64,000 nucleotides of DNA from Amoebidium appalachense (Eukaryota; Ichthyosporea), in the NCBI GenBank assembly GCA_963693365.1, contig CAVNZM010000008.1:6944001-7008000 (forward strand), given 5' to 3'. The notes beneath the pieces are model-generated. The model ran no database searches. It was not told the origin of the DNA and saw only the letters and a list, made by a program, of their open reading frames with translations. The position numbers were made by a program, and so were the translations under genes. Of this stretch, positions 11,537 to 21,930 are shown piece after piece. Numbering within the stretch: the stretch's first letter is position 1; the number at the start of each line of letters is the position of its first letter.

Positions 11537-12144
11537 TCACTCTCCCCCCCTTCCCCCCTCCCCCCCCCCGTCTCTCACTAGCCCCCCCTCCCCCTCCTTC
11601 TCTTCTTCAAACAAAATATAAGCAGCACGAGAGAGAGCATCACAGTCAACCATTGTTTCACCCTTGGCATAAAACAATTTATAGGAGAACTCACCGAGAG
11701 CCGCGGCCCACTTCTGCATCCTCTCGTTGACCAGACGAGTGGTGCCGGCCATGGCTAGGCAGGGCTTGTGGTCGGTGTAGACCTCAAACGTCCTGCCTGC
11801 GAGTATGTACCTCCATGCCTGTGAGACTGCCCAAAAGATAGCATGGGACTCTCTCTCCGGATTGCTATATCTACGTTCACTTTACTAAATGAACGACTAG
11901 CATAAGCAATCACTCTATCCTGCCCCTCCTGCACTTGATATAACACTGCCCCCTCAGCAACCTTACTCGCATCACACCGAACTTTAAACATCCCCCCCCC
12001 GGCCGAAAAATCAGGATGAACAAGCATACTCGAAGACTGCAAAGCTAACTTAAGCTTTTCGAAAGCAGAAACAGCATCAACATTCCAATCTATTCTATTC
12101 TTCTTCTCCCCCCCCGTCTGACTAGTTAACGGCAAAGCAAGCAT
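11537..12144 (-). pseudogene. Gypsy RNase H region, frameshifted
   Basis: Two adjoining minus-strand frames carry RNase H signatures. At 11755-12144 there is a FEKLKLAL linker, then VRCDASKVAEGAVLYQV and DRVIAYASRSFSK. At 11537-11752 there is LGEFSYKLFYAKGETMVDCD, ending in the D-A-L-S-R motif. In intact elements these are one frame, so at least one frameshift is present. This enzyme degrades the RNA of RNA/DNA hybrids during reverse transcription. Confidence 0.8.
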
Positions 12145-12233
12145 ACTATAACCCTTAATATAACGACGAAGATAATTAGTTAAACCTAAAAATTGCCTTA
12201 GTTGAGTGACAGTCTGAGAACGGGGCCACTCAA

Positions 12234-12548
12234 CTATGGCCCGGATTTTCTCCGGACAGGGGAAAGACCATTACTAGACATGATATGACCTAAAAACGTA
12301 ACCTCCGGCACACCAATCACAGTCTTGCTACCGCTAATACGAAGACCAGACTCACCCAAAGCTAAAAATACTTTTTCACAATTATTAACTAACTCCTCAA
12401 AAGACCTACCTTTAATTAAAACATCATCCAAATAAGGGTGGCATACATCCAAATGAGGGTGGAGAATTTTATACATTACCCGGCACAACATAGCTGGAGA
12501 GGAGAGCAAACCCATCGGCACCACCTTGTACTGGAACAGCATCAGCAA
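12234..12548 (-). pseudogene. Gypsy reverse transcriptase fragment (YLDD)
   Basis: The fragment reads FQYKVVPMGLLSSPAMLCRV ... CHPYLDDVLIKG ... VTFLGHIMSSNGL, the palm region with the catalytic Y-L-D-D box. The preceding fingers, protease and gag are absent. Sequence upstream on the minus strand (12550 onward) is unrelated, so the element is 5'-truncated or disrupted at about 12550. Confidence 0.85.
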
Positions 12549-12552
12549 AGAT

Positions 12553-13359
12553 CACCCCCCATCCGAAACCTGTCTTGTACGACTTTAGGACGTCCTATCG
12601 TCGTTAATATATCTAAAAGATAGCTTAGGACGGGTTTAGGATAACCCGGAATTTCAGGATGGCAAGGCGTCTGAAACACATCCCATATATATTAAATACG
12701 TCTGGCACGGATTCAAGACAGTGGACATCTGCAAGACGTAGTAAAGTCGTCTGACAAGATGTCATACAGACACCTGGAAGTGCACTTATACCCATCAGCA
12801 CAAGTCCGGATGTCCTTAACCCCCCATTAAATTGTCTGATGGGTTGCGGATGCATACGGGATATATGAAAGACGTCTTTCGGGCTTTCATGTCTTTTACG
12901 TCTTAAAGATATCTTGGACGGATTGAGGACATATTTTTATCATCCCGGAACATGGGGTAGTTAACAGATGTCCTAAAGACGTCTGCACTCATTCTACAGG
13001 ATGTCTATGAGAGATACCGATACATATTATATAGATGTGTGTAAGATGCATTATACACGCAGGTAAGTTGACACAAGGCGCTCGTGGGATGGGCGTAGAG
13101 ATATGTTAAAGATGTACTGCGGAGATCTTAGTACAATCTTTATCTTCTCTTAATCCCGTATGGCCATGCAACATTTGCGAAACGAACTGATTGCGTTAGA
13201 ATGTCGTCAGGATATATCACAGCTAGGCCACTGAGTGGATCATCTAAGGAGATCTTTGGAGAGTGCTTTTGTAGCGCTATTGGCCATCCAAATTATATCT
13301 TCAAGACAGGCCATGTCTGTGCATGTGATATGCTAACGCAATCTTAGGCAAGTATTGGT
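12553..13359. other. Unexplained region with recurrent AAGAYGTCT-like words
   Basis: No coding signal was seen. Words related to AGACGTCT, AGATGTC and TTTAGGA recur many times at irregular spacing, as in a decayed tandem repeat. A similar texture continues at 13660-13740. Confidence 0.4.
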
Positions 13360-13555
13360 GGGGTTTACGCTGTTTACTCGAGGCAAAGAGAACCAGTCTC
13401 AGGTATGGGGGGGGGGGGTTTTGCTCGGAATATCCCCTCAGCGGTATATCATGATCACGTACATAGATGTCGGGTGGTCACTATATATCAGGGTTTACTT
13501 TCTCTACGAGACACCATAAAGACTACAAGGAGAAATCAATTAGTTGGGGTTCCCC

Positions 13556-13594
<39 letters not shown>
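13360..13594. repeat. Dispersed repeat R, copy 1, joined to a T tract
   Basis: About 197 bp from GGGGTTTACGCTGTTTACTC to GTTGGGGTTCCCCG is followed by ~37 T. The same sequence occurs in inverse orientation at 52195-52388, where it likewise abuts a homopolymer on the CCCCG side. The two copies are about 90 percent alike by eye. Confidence 0.85.
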
Positions 13595-13595
<1 letters not shown>

Positions 13596-14384
13596 ATACC
13601 TTTCTGCGATCTTCACGCCCTATTTGGGGTAGCTTAAAGATGTTCAGAGTTGCAATTAGGTATTGTGTTAGGATTACTTTAGGACCTCTTTAAGGCTTTA
13701 CTGGGATCGATTTAGATGATCTTTAAGTGTTCCCTGGGATAGAAAAGCAAAGCACGTATCGCTATCCTCAGCCACGGCGTCTTCACCACCCGGTCATTGC
13801 CGATTACCCAGGACCACGATCCATGATGCGCGGGTTAGCTCAATATATACGGCCGGAAAAGGGATTTCGCATTTGATTGTGGGATAGATCACTCCAACGT
13901 TTTTGATTGGTTGTTTTTTAGGATCGAATTTCACACTGCATTCACAATGAAGGCGTCACAAGGTACGCTTTTATTGAAACATGAACATGAAGGCGTCGCG
14001 CAGGTGCGCGCGAGGCGTTGATAGCCAATGGAAACAAAGATTTACTGGAGGGGTGCAAACCAGAATCCGAAGCACTGTTATCATTACAATCATGATCCGT
14101 CTAATGTAAGTAAAACTGGGGCATTCAACTGCCAAATACAGAAGTTTTAGTTATAATAATATTTAAGGTACCTATAAATTAGGCGAGATGCCTTGGCAAA
14201 CGGTGCAATGCCTGCGCGGAGCAAGTGGCCGGTGCGTGGAATTTACCCTAAATAAACACATTAAAAAATAAAAAAATAAAAAAATGCACAAAAAAAGCAA
14301 AAAAACGCAAAGATATATATCGCATACCTTAGGAAGCTCCTAAGAATATCATCACGCTATACTAGAGCTATACTTACTATTCTG

Positions 14385-14800
14385 TCAGTACGTCCTGAAT
14401 AAATACGCCAACCATACCTGAAACTGCAGTGCGGATCGCCGACCATAAAACTCCTTACACCCCACCACCCTAAGATACACTCCCTCCTCACCTTCTTGCA
14501 GTCGAATATAGCAGCTGTTGTATGGGAATATTTTTCTTTTCACTGGAAGAGGCAGATCCCCCCGTGGAGTCCCCCGTGCTTCAGCAGGCGTTAAGCCCGC
14601 TAGGAACAACTGCAGCTGTAGCGGCAGGAACTTTAGGCAATTGCCACGTCCTTCAAGCCTGGGGCTGGGGTCGAAGTTCCCTTCTGATGCAAAATAGGCA
14701 TCCAGCTTTGCAAGGTGCAGGCCTTTCTTATCCTGCAAGCCTGTGTTTGGGACAAAAGGATTCGAGTGGATCAGAGTAATCTTCCGCAGCGCAGCGGCGG
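14385..14800 (-). pseudogene. C-terminal relic of a second Plavaka-type transposase
   Basis: The minus-strand frame contains FLPLQLQLFLAGLTPAEA and then CYIRLQEGEEGVYLRVVGCKEF. These line up in order and spacing with QLPARLQWALTPPEQ and YRSIHIREEGSKLYFRVVAS in exons 11-12 of the transposase at 29143-38426. The two exons are fused here without the intron or with altered splicing, and the frame stops soon after at 14385. Upstream exons are missing, with only poly-C/G tracts and duplicated non-coding sequence nearby. The match is by eye and diverged. Confidence 0.6.
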
Positions 14801-14917
14801 GCCCGCCGGGGAGAGGGGGGGGGGGGGGGGGGGGGGACGTTGCCATTGCCTTGGAAATAACCACCCAATGTGTAAACCCACCCCCCCCCCCCCCCCCCCC
14901 CCCACAAAAAAAAGCAC

Positions 14918-15037
14918 ACTATACAATGACCCCCCCCCCCCCCCCCCCCCCCCCCCATGGACCCAACCTATGGGACCAGCAAATTTCAGTGGGGGTGTGT
15001 GAGCCATCACGTTTGATGCCTCCCCCCCCCCCCCCCT

Positions 15038-15081
<44 letters not shown>

Positions 15082-15600
15082 TCCCCCCCGTCCATTCGGA
15101 GGGTTTTGGCAGATATTGAGATTTTAGATTTTTCGTCTTGAAATTCCCCGATCACGTTCCCCCGCCCTCCGCCGGGAAAAAATCCTACGGACTCCCCCGT
15201 GTGTACTTTGCATTAACATACCTTCCCATTGGGAAAACAAAAAAAAACTGCATCGAAATCCGTCCATTCTGAGGGTTTTTGCTCGTTTTTTCCCTCCACA
15301 ACACATGCACACTATAGAATGACCCCCCCCCCCCCCTCTTGGACCCCCCTGATGGGCCGGCAAATGCCCGTGGGGATGTGTGGGTGAACGTGGGCACTCC
15401 CCCCCACCCCCATCTACGTTTGGTGGTGAGAAAGTCAGCTACTTGCTAAAGGAAAGGGTGTTTGGGTTTTTTGAATACGAAGGCTGGTATGTTGCATGCG
15501 GGACTGGAGAAAACACTGAAATTCCCCGATCACGTCCCCCCCCCCCTCCGTCGGGAAAAAAATTCTACGGACTCCCCCGTGTGTACTTTGCATTAACATG
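14918..15600. repeat. Local duplication of ~390 bp with poly-C tracts
   Basis: Sequence around 14925-15240 recurs at 15305-15600. Both contain CAATGA/GAATGA plus a C tract, a GGACC...GGGCCGGCAAAT-like stretch, GAAATTCCCCGATCACGT, and CGGACTCCCCCGTGTGTACT followed by TTTGCATTAACAT. Spacing differs by small indels. No gene is supportable here. Confidence 0.7.
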
Positions 15601-15675
15601 CACACATGCACACACACGGTGCACCCCCCCCCCTCCCCTTCCCTCTCAACTGAGCACATACACACACACATACAT

Positions 15676-15723
<48 letters not shown>

Positions 15724-15880
15724 ACACACATGCACACATGCACACATGCACGGACACATATCCCACCCTTCCCCTTCCCTCTCCACCGAGCACATGCACA
15801 CATGCACAGACATGCACGCCCACACACACACAACACACACGATGCACACAGACATGCACACACACACAAACACACAACAC

Positions 15881-15945
<65 letters not shown>

Positions 15946-16110
15946 CACACACACGGTGCATTTCCCCCCTCCCCTTCCCTCTCCACAGAGCACACACACA
16001 CACACGTGCACACATGTACACACACGGTGCATCCCCCCTCTCCCCCCTTCCCTTTCAACTGAGCACATACACACACACAGACATGCACACACACACAACA
16101 TACACAGACA
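15601..16110. repeat. (CA)n microsatellite with a four-copy minisatellite
   Basis: CA-rich sequence is punctuated by four copies of a unit with CCCTTCCCTCTCAACTGAGC (or close variants) followed by CA repeats and CACGGTGCA. Long His/Thr or Val/Cys frames on both strands are artefacts of the dinucleotide repeat. Confidence 0.9.
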
Positions 16111-16129
16111 TCCACACATCAGACACAGA

Positions 16130-18698
16130 ACAGCTTCTAGCACGAGACATTTACCACAAAGTTTATGGCGGGGATGGTGAATATGCCCCTGGAGTACGAG
16201 GGTCACACGAAAAAAACACAACGTTGTAGCTCGTATAGAACCCCCCTTGTAGCATAGTATATGTACATATGTTACCTAGACATTATTGGTTTTTCAATAA
16301 CTACCCACAGAACAGCTTCTAGCACGAGACCTTTACCACAACGTTTGTGGGGGATATGGTGAATGTGCCCCTGGAGTACGAGGGTCACACGAAAAAAACA
16401 CAACGTTGTAGCTCGTATAGAACCCCCCTTGTAGCATAGTATATGTACATATGTTACCTAGACATTATTGGTCTTTCAATAACTACCCACAGAACAGCCT
16501 CTAGCACGAGAGATTTACCACAACGTTTATGGGGGGGATGGTGAATGTGCCTCTGGAGTACGAGGGTCACACGAAAAAAACACAACATTGTAGCTCGAAT
16601 AGAACCCCCCTTGTAGCATAGTATATGTACATATGTTACCTAGATATTATTGGTTTTTTCAATAACTACCCACAGAACAGCTTCTAGCACGAGACCTTTA
16701 CCACAAAGTTTATGGGGGGGATGGTGAATGGGCCCCTGGAGTACGAGGGTCACACGAAAAAAACACAACGTTGTAGCTCGTATAGAACCCCCCTTGTAGC
16801 ATAGTATAAGTACATGTGTTACCTAGACATTATTCGTTTTTTCAATAACTACCCACAGAACAGCTTCTAGCACGAGAGCTTTACCGCAAAGTTTATGGGG
16901 GGATGGTGAATGTGCCCCTGGAGTACGAGGGTCACACGAAAAAAACACAACGTTGTAGCTCGTATAGAACCTCCCTTGTAGCATAGTATATGTACATAGT
17001 ATGTTACCTAGACATTATTGGTTTTTTCAATAACTACCCACAGAACAGCTTCTAGCACGAGAAATTTACCAGAACGTTTATGGGGGGGATGGAGAATGTG
17101 CCCCTGGAGTACGAGGGTCACACGAAAAAAACACAATGTTGTAGCTCGAATAGACCCCCCTTGTAGCATAGTATATGTCCATGTGTTACCTAGACATTAT
17201 TGGTTTTTCAATAACTACCCACAGAACAGCCTCTAGCACGAGAGATTTACCACAACGTTTATGGGGGGGATGGTGAATGTGCCCCTGGAGTACGAGGGTC
17301 ACACAAAAAAACACAACATTGTAGCTCGAATAGAACCCCTCTTGTAGCATAGCATATGTACATGTGTTACCTAGACATTATTCGTTTTTTCAATAACTAC
17401 CCACAGAACAGCTTCTAGCACGAGAACTTTACCACAAAGTTTATGGGGGGGATGGTGAATGTGCCCCTGGAGTACGAGGGTCACACGAAAAAAACACAAC
17501 ATTGTAGCTCGAATAGAACCCCCCTTGCAATTGTAGCACAGTATATGTACATGTGTTACCTAGACATTATTCGTTTTTTCAATAACTACCCACAGAACAG
17601 CTTCTAGCACGAGACCTTTACCACAACCTTTATGGGGGATATGGTGAATGTGCCCCTGGAGTACGAGGGTCACACGAAAAAAACACAACGTTGTAGCTCG
17701 TATAGAACCCCCCTTGTAGCATAGTATATGTACATATGTTACCTAGACATTATTGGTCTTTCAATAACTACCCACAGAACAGCCTCTAGCACGAGAGATT
17801 TACCACAACGTTTATGGGGGGGATGGTGAATGTGCCTCTGGAGTACGAGGGTCACACGAAAAAAACACAACATTGTAGCTCGAATAGAACCCCCCTTGTA
17901 GCATAGTATATGTACATATGTTACCTAGACATTATTGGTTTTTTCAATAACTACCCACAGAACAGCTTCTAGCACGAGACCTTTACCACAAAGTTTATGG
18001 GGGGGATGGTGAATGGGCCCCTGGAGTACGAGGGTCACACGAAAAAAACACAACGTTGTAGCTCGTATAGAACCCCCCTTGTAGCATAGTATAAGTACAT
18101 GAGTTACCTAGACATTATTCGTTTTTTCAATAACTACCCACAGAACAGCTTCTAGCACGAGAGCTTTACCGCAAAGTTTATGGGGGGGATGGTGAATGTG
18201 CCCCTGGAGTACGAGGGTCACACGAAAAAAACACAACGTTGTAGCTCGTATAGAACCCCCCTTGTAGCATAGTATATGTACATAGTATGTTACCTAGACA
18301 TTATTGGTTTTTTCAATAACTACCCACAGAACAGCCTCTAGCACGAGAGATTTACCACAAAGTTTATGGGGGGGATGGTGAATGGGCCCCTGGAGTACGA
18401 GGGTCACACAAAAAAAATACAACATTGTAGCTCGAATAGAACCCCCCTTGTAGCATAGCATATGTACATGTGTTACCTAGACATTATTCGTTTTTTCAAT
18501 AACTACCCACAGAACAGCTTCTAGCACGAGAACTTTACCACAAAGTTTATGGGGGGGATGGTGAATGTGCCCCTGGAGTACGAGGGTCACACGAAAAAAA
18601 CACAACGTTGTAGCTCGTATAGAACCCCCTTTGTAGCATAGTATATGTACATAGTATGTTACCTAGACATTATTGGTTTTTTCAATAACTACCCACAT
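16130..18698. repeat. ~182-bp satellite, about 14 monomers, with higher-order period
   Basis: Monomers begin AACAGCTTCTAGCACGAGA and end AATAACTACCCACAG. Starts are near 16130, 16311, 16494, 16676, 16859, 17043, 17225, 17407, 17594, 17777, 17959, 18142, 18327 and 18511. Variant marks repeat in blocks: the monomers at 16311, 16494, 16676 and 16859 closely match those at 17594, 17777, 17959 and 18142 (for example GGGGATATGG, GTGCCTCTGG, GAATGGGCCCC and GAGCTTTACCGC). This gives a seven-monomer (~1283-bp) higher-order repeat. A decayed half-monomer follows to about 18780. Confidence 0.95.
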
Positions 18699-18779
18699 GC
18701 GGCATGTGTTACTTTCACGTTATTGGTTTCCTAGCACGGGATATTCAGCACACAGTTGGGGATGTAGGGGCAGTGTACA

Positions 18780-18810
18780 CCTCAATATTGGTAAGGTGGT
18801 GGTGGGTGGG

Positions 18811-18847
<37 letters not shown>

Positions 18848-19295
18848 CCACACAACCGAAACTGTCGGTGTTACAAGTGGTTCGGTCTTAGGAAGTTAGA
18901 ACGGTGATTTTTTTTATTAATAGCGGGAAACAATATTATCCCCATTGCATATGGGGGGAACGAGGAGGGGGGGGGGGGGGGGGGGGTTCACAACGAATTC
19001 TATCGACTGTGCATAATTAATGTATATTGCACATGTAGCCTGAAAGATTAAAGTGAATGTGTGTATGTATATGTGCGAGTATATTTGTGTATGCAATACA
19101 TGTACAATGTTTTCGTCTTTGTAGGTGGGTGGGTGGGGTGGGTGGGGGGGGTGCGCGGGGGGGAAGAGGGAGGTGGGGAGGGGGCATCATGATCAGGGAT
19201 AACAGGGTGTGTGCTTGTGTGCGCTTGTGTGTGCATGTGCTGGGTGTGTTGTGTAGGTGTGCGCCTGTGTGTGTGTGCGTGCCTGTGTGTGCGCG

Positions 19296-19331
<36 letters not shown>

Positions 19332-19363
19332 GTGCATGTGTGAGTGTGTGTGCGTGCGCGCGC

Positions 19364-19394
<31 letters not shown>

Positions 19395-20162
19395 TGATTT
19401 CAAAGAAGTCGAAAGCGCCAGTGACACCCATGTTGAAAAAAAGACAAGCAAGCACGCTAAGAAGGACAGCAAGAATTAACAGAAACCCTTTCATGCCGAA
19501 AAAATGGTCAAGAACAAAGAAGTGGAGGACACGTAACTATAGTCTGATAGTTGTGACTAAGGCACGGCCATCTAGAAACACCAGATGGCCGTGGACTAAG
19601 GGCACTAAGGGTAGCGCTAAGGGCACCAAGCCGGATGCACGCGCGCGCGCGAGCCGAAATCTATTTTCATCTTTTTCCTAATCAGGCGCGGCGAATAGTG
19701 ATTGGCTAAATCCCAATCCGGTTTGCAATTTTTTCTCCATTTAAGCCTGTACGCACGTTGTTTGCTCCATTTCTCTTCCCCCTTCCCGCAGGTCCGCAGG
19801 TCCTTTCCCGCAGGTCGCCTGGTCGCAGGTCCCTTCCCGCAGGTCGCCTGGTCGCAGTTCCCTTCCCGCAGGTCGCCTGGTCACAGATCCCCTCCGCAGA
19901 TCCCGCAGCCACCGTGCTGATTGTTTTGGACCATGCTGCCCTTTGAAGGTTAGTTTTGTGTTGCCTGCTTTTGTGCATATGGCGTTTGTCTGTCTGGTCT
20001 GTGTCCGTCCTGTGATTATGTCTGTGTCTGTGTCTGTGTGTGTGTGTGTGTATGTGTGTGTGTGTGCGTGCGTGTGCTTGTGTCTGCTGGCTGCTGATGC
20101 ACGTTGCCTTTCACGTTCATGAACCAGCGACTGTGGGCACTACTTTTGCTGTTAGCACTATA
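18780..20162. other. Low-complexity and minisatellite region
   Basis: Poly-G tracts lie at 18810-18845 and 18968-18986, and (GT)n/(CG)n tracts at 19200-19396. An 11-bp-arm hairpin (CACGGCCATCT) lies at 19563-19593. A ~29-bp minisatellite based on GGTCGCCTGGTCGCAG is repeated about three times at 19785-19890. A basic open frame at 19395-19680 has no recognised family and is not called as a gene. Confidence 0.6.
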
Positions 20163-20251
20163 TCTATGAAAACTACTCCGGGACGTGTGTTGCCTCTAGG
20201 GGGACATCCCCTTGGACGAAAGTGAACCTGCAATGGTTGTAAACCACGGCA
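20163..20251 (-). repeat. YR retroelement copy 1: outer direct repeat B2
   Basis: This 89-bp block (TCTATGAAAACTACTCCGGG through GTAAACCACGGCA) is identical to 20732-20820. With the A2 block between them it forms the A1-ORFs-B1-A2-B2 plan of split-direct-repeat YR retroelements (Ngaro/PAT/kangaroo type). It is the 3' end in element orientation. Confidence 0.75.
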
Positions 20252-20731
20252 AGCCCCCAGTCATCAATTTATTGATCCGTGAGGTCCATGTGCCCAAAAA
20301 ACGGGGGAAGTCTTCGCCCCGTAAAAAAACAGCACGTATGTGTGGATCAATGGGGGTTGTGTGTGGGTGTAGGTGGGTGGGTGAAAAGGAATATATAGCT
20401 GTAAGGCTGTGGATGCTAAACACAGAAGATGTGTTTGTAGCTTGCTGATCTGCTAAAAAACTGTCGTGCTTATATACCTAAGCCTACCGATCTGAGCGAA
20501 TCAAAAATCGATCTAGTGATATGTGAAATCTGATCCGAGCCAATCATAACTCGGTCTAGTGATCTGTGGTATCTGATGTTTTGACTGGCTAATAGGTGCC
20601 CGTGTGCGGGCAGCCAACCGCTAACTGCTAAAACACGAAATGAAGCCTACATGGTTATGTTGGTATCGAACACCCATCCTACGTGTTTACCCAGAAAAAT
20701 ATTTATGTCAATAATTTCCACAAATAAAACC
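20252..20731 (-). repeat. YR retroelement copy 1: A2 block
   Basis: The part from about 20375 to 20731 matches 50330-50681, the 5' end (A1) of the second copy, in the same orientation. Shared landmarks are AAACACAGAAGATGTGTTTG, CTTATATACCTAAGCCTACC and the terminal GTCAATAATTTCCACAAATA. The same orientation of A1 and A2 fits split direct repeats, not the inverted ends of DIRS1 itself. Confidence 0.75.
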
Positions 20732-20820
20732 TCTATGAAAACTACTCCGGGACGTGTGTTGCCTCTAGGGGGACATCCCCTTGGACGAAAGTGAACCTGC
20801 AATGGTTGTAAACCACGGCA
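20732..20820 (-). repeat. YR retroelement copy 1: inner direct repeat B1
   Basis: This block is identical over 89 bp to 20163-20251. It sits just downstream (minus strand) of the recombinase stop at 20849, the position expected for B1. Identity of the pair suggests recent insertion. Confidence 0.75.
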
Positions 20821-20848
20821 CGAGAGCAGTATGCTTGCTCCAAAGGTT

Positions 20849-21880
20849 TCACTTAAGAATAGAGGCGAATACACGTGTGGTGGTGGCAGCAATGGAGGCC
20901 GGACGAAGTCGGGTATAGATCAGGAAGCAGTCGGAGGACCACCGGCCGAGTTGTTTGATCCGGGAGTCGTCGACCCCGGCCTCAGCCAGTGCTGTGGCCC
21001 CCCCGATGCGGAGGCTGTGTCCGGCAAACCGGGAGGGTGAGAGGCCTGCCCGGGAGAGGAGGGCACGGAAATCGGCAGAGAAAGCACTCTTGGTGTAGGG
21101 GATGCCACCGAGACTGAAGAGGGGGTCGTCGGGTTGACCGGACGTTGTATCCAGGAACTGCCGGAGGAGATGGGCTGGGGAGAAGTGGGTGAGGGGCAGG
21201 GCAGCTAGGGTGACGTTGACACCTCGGGCCTGTACATCCGTCTTAGAGGTTGGCAGGTGGAGGGTGGCATGGGACAAAGTACCGGTGGGGGTGTAGCTGA
21301 AGGTCACGTCCTTCCGTTTAACGTGACGGGACGGGTCGAAAGAAGTCAGGGTCTTGGAGGTAAATTCCCCTGAACGGAGGAGACCACAGAAACCGACGAT
21401 GAGGGCCGTCCATAGCCGGAGATTGGCCGAGGAGGCCTTGGTGGGGCACTGGCCATGGAGTAGGCGGAGGTGGGAGGGGAGGAGGGGTTCCCTGGTGGAT
21501 GAGCGGGGTCGGATGTTGTGAGAAAGCTGCCATCGGCCCACCCCCCGTAGGAACCAGGCCAGAGACTTGTCGTGGGGGTAGGGAGCAGGGAGGCCCATGT
21601 CGAGGTGGAGCCTGGTGATGGCCGAATTGTAGCCGGTTAAGGAAGAGGCCTGTACCCCTCGTTGGGCACACCAGGCGAGAAAAAGTTGCACGGTGTGTGG
21701 GGAGGCCGGGAGGGAGGACCCGGAGGAGGATTGCAGCCGAGATGCCACACAGAAATCGATGAACACTTTTTGCACCCGGGAGTAAAAGGCCCGAGAGTCG
21801 AGGTTGAGACTCAGGGCCTGGCATTCCTGCAGGGTAGTGGTGGCTCGAAGCAGCTCGGCCGGAGCAAAGTGGGGGGCCAA
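20849..21880 (-). CDS. Tyrosine recombinase of a YR retroelement (copy 1), intact
   Basis: This 343-residue frame has a core-binding N-terminal half and a catalytic C-terminal half. Candidate catalytic residues are Arg169 (GLLRSGEF), His288-x-x-Arg291 (HSLRIGG), Trp of GRWSSD and nucleophile Tyr322 (FLIYTRL). In Ngaro/PAT/DIRS elements such an enzyme integrates a circular DNA copy without target-site duplication, in place of a DDE integrase. It starts 50 bp after the stop of the RNase H frame, as in related elements. All key residues are present and the frame is unbroken, unlike the copy at 46.4-47.0 kb. Confidence 0.9.
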   Translation of the reverse strand: MAPHFAPAELLRATTTLQECQALSLNLDSRAFYSRVQKVFIDFCVASRLQSSSGSSLPASPHTVQLFLAWCAQRGVQASSLTGYNSAITRLHLDMGLPAPYPHDKSLAWFLRGVGRWQLSHNIRPRSSTREPLLPSHLRLLHGQCPTKASSANLRLWTALIVGFCGLLRSGEFTSKTLTSFDPSRHVKRKDVTFSYTPTGTLSHATLHLPTSKTDVQARGVNVTLAALPLTHFSPAHLLRQFLDTTSGQPDDPLFSLGGIPYTKSAFSADFRALLSRAGLSPSRFAGHSLRIGGATALAEAGVDDSRIKQLGRWSSDCFLIYTRLRPASIAATTTRVFASILK

Positions 21881-21930
21881 TCTGCCAGTGTTGCTCCGGA
21901 ACGGGAGATCTGGGGGGGGGGGGGGGGGGG

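Noticed and set aside
15435-16229. Long His/Thr-rich and Val/Cys-rich frames
   Set aside because: They are pure translation of (CA)n/(GT)n microsatellite. The same artefact occurs near 19.2, 38.9, 42.8, 52.0, 55.7, 58.1 and 63.4 kb.
16130-18698. CRISPR array
   Set aside because: The units are ~182 bp with no alternation of short repeats and unique spacers, and the DNA is eukaryotic.
19395-19680. Lys/Arg-rich plus-strand frame as a basic nuclear protein
   Set aside because: Two different frames give equally basic peptides, there is no domain or start, and the upstream part is microsatellite.
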